Assembly (NCBI RefSeq): GCF_002866925.1
Contig: NZ_PKUQ01000052.1
Coordinates: 1-64,000 of the forward strand
DNA length: 64,000 bases
Origin: Cohaesibacter celericrescens
Lineage (GTDB): Bacteria; Pseudomonadota; Alphaproteobacteria; Rhizobiales; Cohaesibacteraceae
Direction: 5' to 3'
Part shown: positions 60,550 to 64,000 of the stretch, one piece after another
Layout of the letters: every line of letters starts with the position of its first letter
Numbering within the stretch: the stretch's first letter is position 1
Position numbers and translations under genes: made by a program
Notes under the pieces: model-generated
The model's input: the letters and a program-made list of their open reading frames with translations, nothing else
Database searches by the model: none
Told to the model about the DNA's origin: nothing

Positions 60550-61995
60550 ATGTCTGACTATCCTCAAACGACAGAAAACAACCACAAACCGACGAGTAGC
60601 CGGTTTCCAACTGCCTATTCAATTTTGTTCGCACTGATCATTTTGATGGCTGCGCTGACTTGGATTATGCCCGCCGGCCAATATAGCAAGGCGATGAACG
60701 AAGCGCTGGGTAAAGAGAGCCCTGTTCCCGGAACCTACCTTACAGTTGATGCTCAACCGCAGGGGCTGGTTGACGTTATGTTGGCTCCTATTGCCGGTTT
60801 CTACGACCCTTCCTCCTATGTTGCCAACGCGATTGACGTGTCGTTGTTCGTTCTGGTCATCGGGGGCTTTCTGGGTGTGGTCAACGCAACGGGGGCTGTG
60901 AACACCGGTATCGAACGGGCAATCGTGAATTTAAAAGGGCGGGAGAAATGGATAATCCCGGCTTTGATGGCACTGTTCGCACTGGGCGGCACCACCTACG
61001 GCATGGCAGAAGAAACCTTGGCCTTCTATCCATTGTTGATCCCGGTCATGATTGCGGCAGGCTATGACGCAGTCACCGGCGTGGCAATCATCATGTTGGG
61101 CGCAGGTATCGGGGTGTTTGGATCGACAATCAACCCGTTTTCAACCGCCATCGCATCCAACGCCGCTGGCATTCCCTTCACGCAAGGGATGGTTCTGCGT
61201 TTGGTCATCCTTGGTCTAAGCTGGCTTATCGCGGTTCTTTTTGTGATGCGCTATGCAGCACGGGTCAAAGAGGACCCATCACGCTCGGTCGTTGCAGACA
61301 GAAAAACACTGAATGAGGCCTATTTCCTCAAAAGGCATGACGCCGCCCGGACCGAAAGTCTCACACGCCAACAGTCTATCATCCTGATCGTCTTTGGAGC
61401 GACATTCGCCGTGATGATCTGGGGTGTCTCCTCACAGGGCTGGTGGATGGCCAAAATGTCCGCCTTGTTCTTGGGATCTTCCATCGTGATCAGCTTTATC
61501 GGCTGGTTGGGTGAAAAGAAAATGACCGCAGCCTTTGTTGACGGTGCGCGCGATCTTTTGGGCGTGGCTCTGGTCATCGGTCTGGCACGCGGCATCGTCG
61601 TGATCATGGACAACGGCATGATCACCCATACCATCCTTCACTATTTCGAAGGAAAAATCTCGGGCATGTCGAGCGTTGCTTATGTGAATGCCATGTTCGG
61701 GACCGAAGCCTTGTTGAGCTTTATCGTACCTTCCACCTCGGGTCTGGCAGTCTTGTCTATGCCGATTTTGGCACCCTTGTCGGATTTCGCAGGCGTTGGG
61801 CGTGACTTGGCCGTTACAGCCTTCCAGACTTCAATTGGCATCACCAACCTCATCGCACCGACTTACGCCGTCGTAGTTGGCGGGCTGGCAATTGGCCGCG
61901 TTCCTTATGAAAGATGGCTTGTCTTCGTCTGGCCACTGCTGGTGCTTTTGATCGCCTTGTCCTGTGCCACTCTCAGCATCGCTCCCCTCCTCTAG
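60550..61995 (+). CDS. arcD: YfcC-family carrier, probable arginine/ornithine antiporter
   Basis: 481 aa with about 12 helices, YfcC/C4-dicarboxylate anaerobic carrier superfamily rather than the APC-type ArcD. Features: FPTAYSILFALIILMAALTWIMPAGQYSK at the N-terminus, PGTYLTVDAQPQGLVDVMLAPIAGFYD, GGTTYGMAEETLAFYPLLIPVMIAAGYD, GSTINPFSTAIASNAAGIPFTQGM and the late PSTSGLAVLSMPILAPLSDFAGV. AAAGGAG precedes the ATG at 60550. Position in front of arcA and an OTCase gene implies uptake of arginine in exchange for ornithine. An FNR-type box lies upstream. Confidence 0.88.
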   Translation: MSDYPQTTENNHKPTSSRFPTAYSILFALIILMAALTWIMPAGQYSKAMNEALGKESPVPGTYLTVDAQPQGLVDVMLAPIAGFYDPSSYVANAIDVSLFVLVIGGFLGVVNATGAVNTGIERAIVNLKGREKWIIPALMALFALGGTTYGMAEETLAFYPLLIPVMIAAGYDAVTGVAIIMLGAGIGVFGSTINPFSTAIASNAAGIPFTQGMVLRLVILGLSWLIAVLFVMRYAARVKEDPSRSVVADRKTLNEAYFLKRHDAARTESLTRQQSIILIVFGATFAVMIWGVSSQGWWMAKMSALFLGSSIVISFIGWLGEKKMTAAFVDGARDLLGVALVIGLARGIVVIMDNGMITHTILHYFEGKISGMSSVAYVNAMFGTEALLSFIVPSTSGLAVLSMPILAPLSDFAGVGRDLAVTAFQTSIGITNLIAPTYAVVVGGLAIGRVPYERWLVFVWPLLVLLIALSCATLSIAPLL

Positions 61996-62014
61996 ATCTC
62001 AGAAAGGATAAAAA

Positions 62015-63244
62015 ATGTCGGATCACACTCTCGGCGTTCATTCTGAAACAGGCAAACTTCGGCAAGTCATTGTATGCCGTCCAGGTCTCGCACATCGCCG
62101 CTTGACGCCTGCAAACTGTCAGGAATTGCTGTTTGATGATGTTTTCTGGGTCAAACAGGCCCAGAAAGATCACGATGTCTTTGCTGACACCATGCGCAAT
62201 GAAGGCATCGAAGTCTTGGACGTCAACCAATTGCTGGCTGAGACGATGAACATCGCCGAAGGTCGAGATTGGTTGCTCAATCATCGGATCATACCCGACC
62301 AGATCGGCGTGGGCATGATCTCCGAATTGCGCAACTGGATGGATAATATTACAGGAACCCAGTTAGCCGAACATCTGCTCGGCGGACTTGCTGTCGACGA
62401 TCTACCGTTTGAATTGACAGGCTTGTTTGGTAGCTATCTTGGCCACCACGGATTCATTCTGCCCCCTCTACCCAATGCCTTGTTTACCCGCGATAATTCT
62501 GCATGGATCTATGACGGTGTATCGGTCAATCCGATGCACTGGGCCGCGCGGCGCCCTGAAACGCTGCTGAATACGGCGATCTACAAGTTTCATCCAAAAT
62601 TTTCCGGCAAAACCAAGATCCACTGGGGTGATCCGACCATTGATCATGGTCTTGCGACCGTGGAAGGGGGAGACATTATGCCCGTCGGCAACGGCACCGT
62701 TCTGATTGGCATGGGTGAACGCTCCTCTCCACAAGGGGTTGGACAGCTGGCCGCTGCTTTGTTTAGAAGCAATGCTGCGCAGCGGGTATTGGCTTTTGCA
62801 ATCCCTAAATCGCGCGCAGCGATGCATCTGGATACCATTTTCACCCTATGCGGCGACGATGTGGTGACGACCTTTAAAGAGGTCGCTGACGCGTTGGTTT
62901 GTTACGACATTCGCCCCGGTGAGGGGGCCGCGCCTCTGCAATTCCGCCATGACCCACGACCGATCTTCGACATTGTCGCCGAGGTGCTTGGCTACAAGAA
63001 ACTCCAGATCGTGCCCACCGGCGGCAACACGCAAGAAGAGCGATCCCGCGAGCAATGGAATGATGGCAACAATGTCCTCGCCCTGCGGCCCGGTGTGGTG
63101 ATCGGCTATGACCGCAACGATGACACCAATGCAGCATTAAAAGCAGCCGGCATTGATGTGCTGGCCATTCCAGGTGCTGAACTGGGACGTGGGCGTGGCG
63201 GCGGGCACTGCATGAGCTGTCCCACCATCCGTGACGCGGTTTAA
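62015..63244 (+). CDS. arcA: Arginine deiminase
   Basis: Hydrolyses arginine to citrulline and ammonia, first step of the ADI pathway. 409 aa. Motifs: [96 protein letters not shown], and the C-terminal [19 protein letters not shown], whose His398-Cys399 gives the catalytic Cys. AGAAAGGAT precedes the ATG, 20 nt after the carrier gene. The OTCase gene follows after 16 nt. Confidence 0.96.
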   Translation: MSDHTLGVHSETGKLRQVIVCRPGLAHRRLTPANCQELLFDDVFWVKQAQKDHDVFADTMRNEGIEVLDVNQLLAETMNIAEGRDWLLNHRIIPDQIGVGMISELRNWMDNITGTQLAEHLLGGLAVDDLPFELTGLFGSYLGHHGFILPPLPNALFTRDNSAWIYDGVSVNPMHWAARRPETLLNTAIYKFHPKFSGKTKIHWGDPTIDHGLATVEGGDIMPVGNGTVLIGMGERSSPQGVGQLAAALFRSNAAQRVLAFAIPKSRAAMHLDTIFTLCGDDVVTTFKEVADALVCYDIRPGEGAAPLQFRHDPRPIFDIVAEVLGYKKLQIVPTGGNTQEERSREQWNDGNNVLALRPGVVIGYDRNDDTNAALKAAGIDVLAIPGAELGRGRGGGHCMSCPTIRDAV

Positions 63245-63260
63245 TGTGAAAGATATCTCA

Positions 63261-64000
63261 ATGGCATACAATCTGAAAAACCGGCATTTCCTGACCCTGC
63301 GCGACTATGCGCCGAGTGAAATCGCTTTTCTGCTCAAACTGGCGGCCGACCTCAAGGTGGCCAAATACACTGGCACCGAAGTGCCAACCCTTCAAGGCAA
63401 AGACATCGCGTTGATCTTTGAAAAAGACAGCACACGGACACGTGTTGGTTTTGAGGTCGCCGCCTATGATCAGGGCGCACGCGTAACTTATCTGGGGCCA
63501 ACCGGATCGCATATGGGACACAAGGAGTCGGTCAAAGACACCGCTCGCGTTCTGGGGCGGATCTATGACGCGATTGAATATCGCGGCTTTGGCCAAGACG
63601 TCGTGGAACAATTGGCACACTATTCCGGCGTGCCTGTCTACAACGGTCTGACCAACGAGTTCCACCCCACGCAAATCCTCGCCGATTTACTGACCATGCA
63701 AGAGCATGTCGAAAAGCCCCTTCATCGTGTGGCATTCGCCTTTCTGGGTGATGCTGGCAACAACATGGGGGACAGCTTGCTCATTGGTGGCGCCAAAATG
63801 GGCATGGATGTCCGCCTTTGCGCCCCGATCGAATGTTGGCCACGCGAGGCCGTCATCAATGAAGCCAATGAGATCGCCGTGAAAACCGGTGCTCACGTGA
63901 CCATCACCCAAGATCTCGCTACTGCGGTCAAAAATGTGGACTTTGTCTACACAGATGTTTGGGTTTCGATGGGCGAACCAAAAGAGAAATGGGCGGAACG
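63261..64000 (+). CDS. arcB: Ornithine carbamoyltransferase, catabolic (cut by window end)
   Basis: First 246 codons are present; about 85-90 more lie beyond the window. It begins [32 protein letters not shown]. Motifs: [38 protein letters not shown] (carbamoyl-phosphate loop STRTR), [28 protein letters not shown] (HPTQ) and [15 protein letters not shown]. In this operon it runs towards carbamoyl phosphate and ornithine; a carbamate kinase gene to make ATP is expected next. The long [12 protein letters not shown] segment resembles ArcB/ArgF of enteric type. Confidence 0.95.
   Translation, partial: MAYNLKNRHFLTLRDYAPSEIAFLLKLAADLKVAKYTGTEVPTLQGKDIALIFEKDSTRTRVGFEVAAYDQGARVTYLGPTGSHMGHKESVKDTARVLGRIYDAIEYRGFGQDVVEQLAHYSGVPVYNGLTNEFHPTQILADLLTMQEHVEKPLHRVAFAFLGDAGNNMGDSLLIGGAKMGMDVRLCAPIECWPREAVINEANEIAVKTGAHVTITQDLATAVKNVDFVYTDVWVSMGEPKEKWAE

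Overview
The window reads as part of a secondary replicon (plasmid or chromid) of an alphaproteobacterium. It opens with the repB and repA genes of a repABC replication/partition unit on the minus strand; repC would lie just left of base 1. Two tandem parS-type palindromes sit upstream of repA. Base composition is near half G+C by eye, and the gene set (TRAP and TTT transporters, a class III aminotransferase fusion, TTGA-N6-TCAA boxes) suggests a metabolically versatile, probably marine, Rhizobiales- or Rhodobacterales-like host. The genus is not decidable from sequence alone. No rRNA, tRNA, CRISPR array, complete insertion sequence or phage gene was seen.

Layout. 0-2.4 kb: repBA and parS. 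2.4-4.3 kb: a gene-poor stretch with a GGGAA repeat. 4.3-13 kb: a sugar-acid operon with a GntR regulator, a TRAP transporter, D-galactonate dehydratase, 2-dehydro-3-deoxy-6-phosphogalactonate aldolase and kinase, 6-phosphogluconate dehydrogenase and gluconokinase. 13-13.3 kb: a small WGR protein. 14-17.9 kb: a tripartite tricarboxylate-type (TTT) transporter with an HpcH/HpaI aldolase. 18-21.1 kb: a 1008-residue kinase/M23/aminotransferase fusion. 21.3-23.8 kb: a second-copy type ftsH plus a small membrane protein. 24.2-28.8 kb: a 2-oxoacid/acetoin dehydrogenase E1 with a split E2, a DUF6506-like protein, and a convergent lipoate ligase. 29-38.9 kb: a complete autoinducer-2 (Lsr) system, lsrFACDBGE and divergent lsrRK, followed by a cupin and a pyridoxal kinase. 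40.6-41.9 kb: two genes of unknown function. 42.3-50.1 kb: a methylisocitrate-lyase-family gene, a second TTT transporter and the lower half of the homoprotocatechuate pathway (hpaF, G, H, I) with an IclR regulator. 50.3-53.5 kb: a truncated sugar-binding protein, an RpiR regulator, an EamA transporter and a GntR regulator. 53.6-60.2 kb: a universal stress protein, an Hsp20 and a yhiI-rbbA-yhhJ-like exporter. 60.5-64 kb: an arginine deiminase operon (YfcC-type carrier, arcA, and an OTCase cut by the window end).

Regulation ties distant pieces together. Five TTGA-N6-TCAA boxes of the FNR/FixK type occur in the window, all in front of ftsH, the E1/E2 operon, uspA, hsp20 and the arginine deiminase operon. 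They suggest a low-oxygen survival regulon that couples ATP from arginine, proteostasis and 2-oxoacid metabolism. Separate shared motifs link the IclR gene to the hpa/TTT operon (four copies), the second GntR gene to the EamA transporter (two copies), and LsrR to its divergent operons (three or four copies). Each of the three solute-binding-protein genes of the tripartite transporters is followed by a strong hairpin, which probably sets its expression above that of the membrane subunits.

The least ordinary items are the triple-domain fusion, the split E2 with an intervening DUF6506-type gene, the plasmid-borne Lsr island with cupin and pdxY, the reconstructable operator motifs, and an hpa pathway that lacks its ring-cleavage dioxygenase and semialdehyde dehydrogenase.
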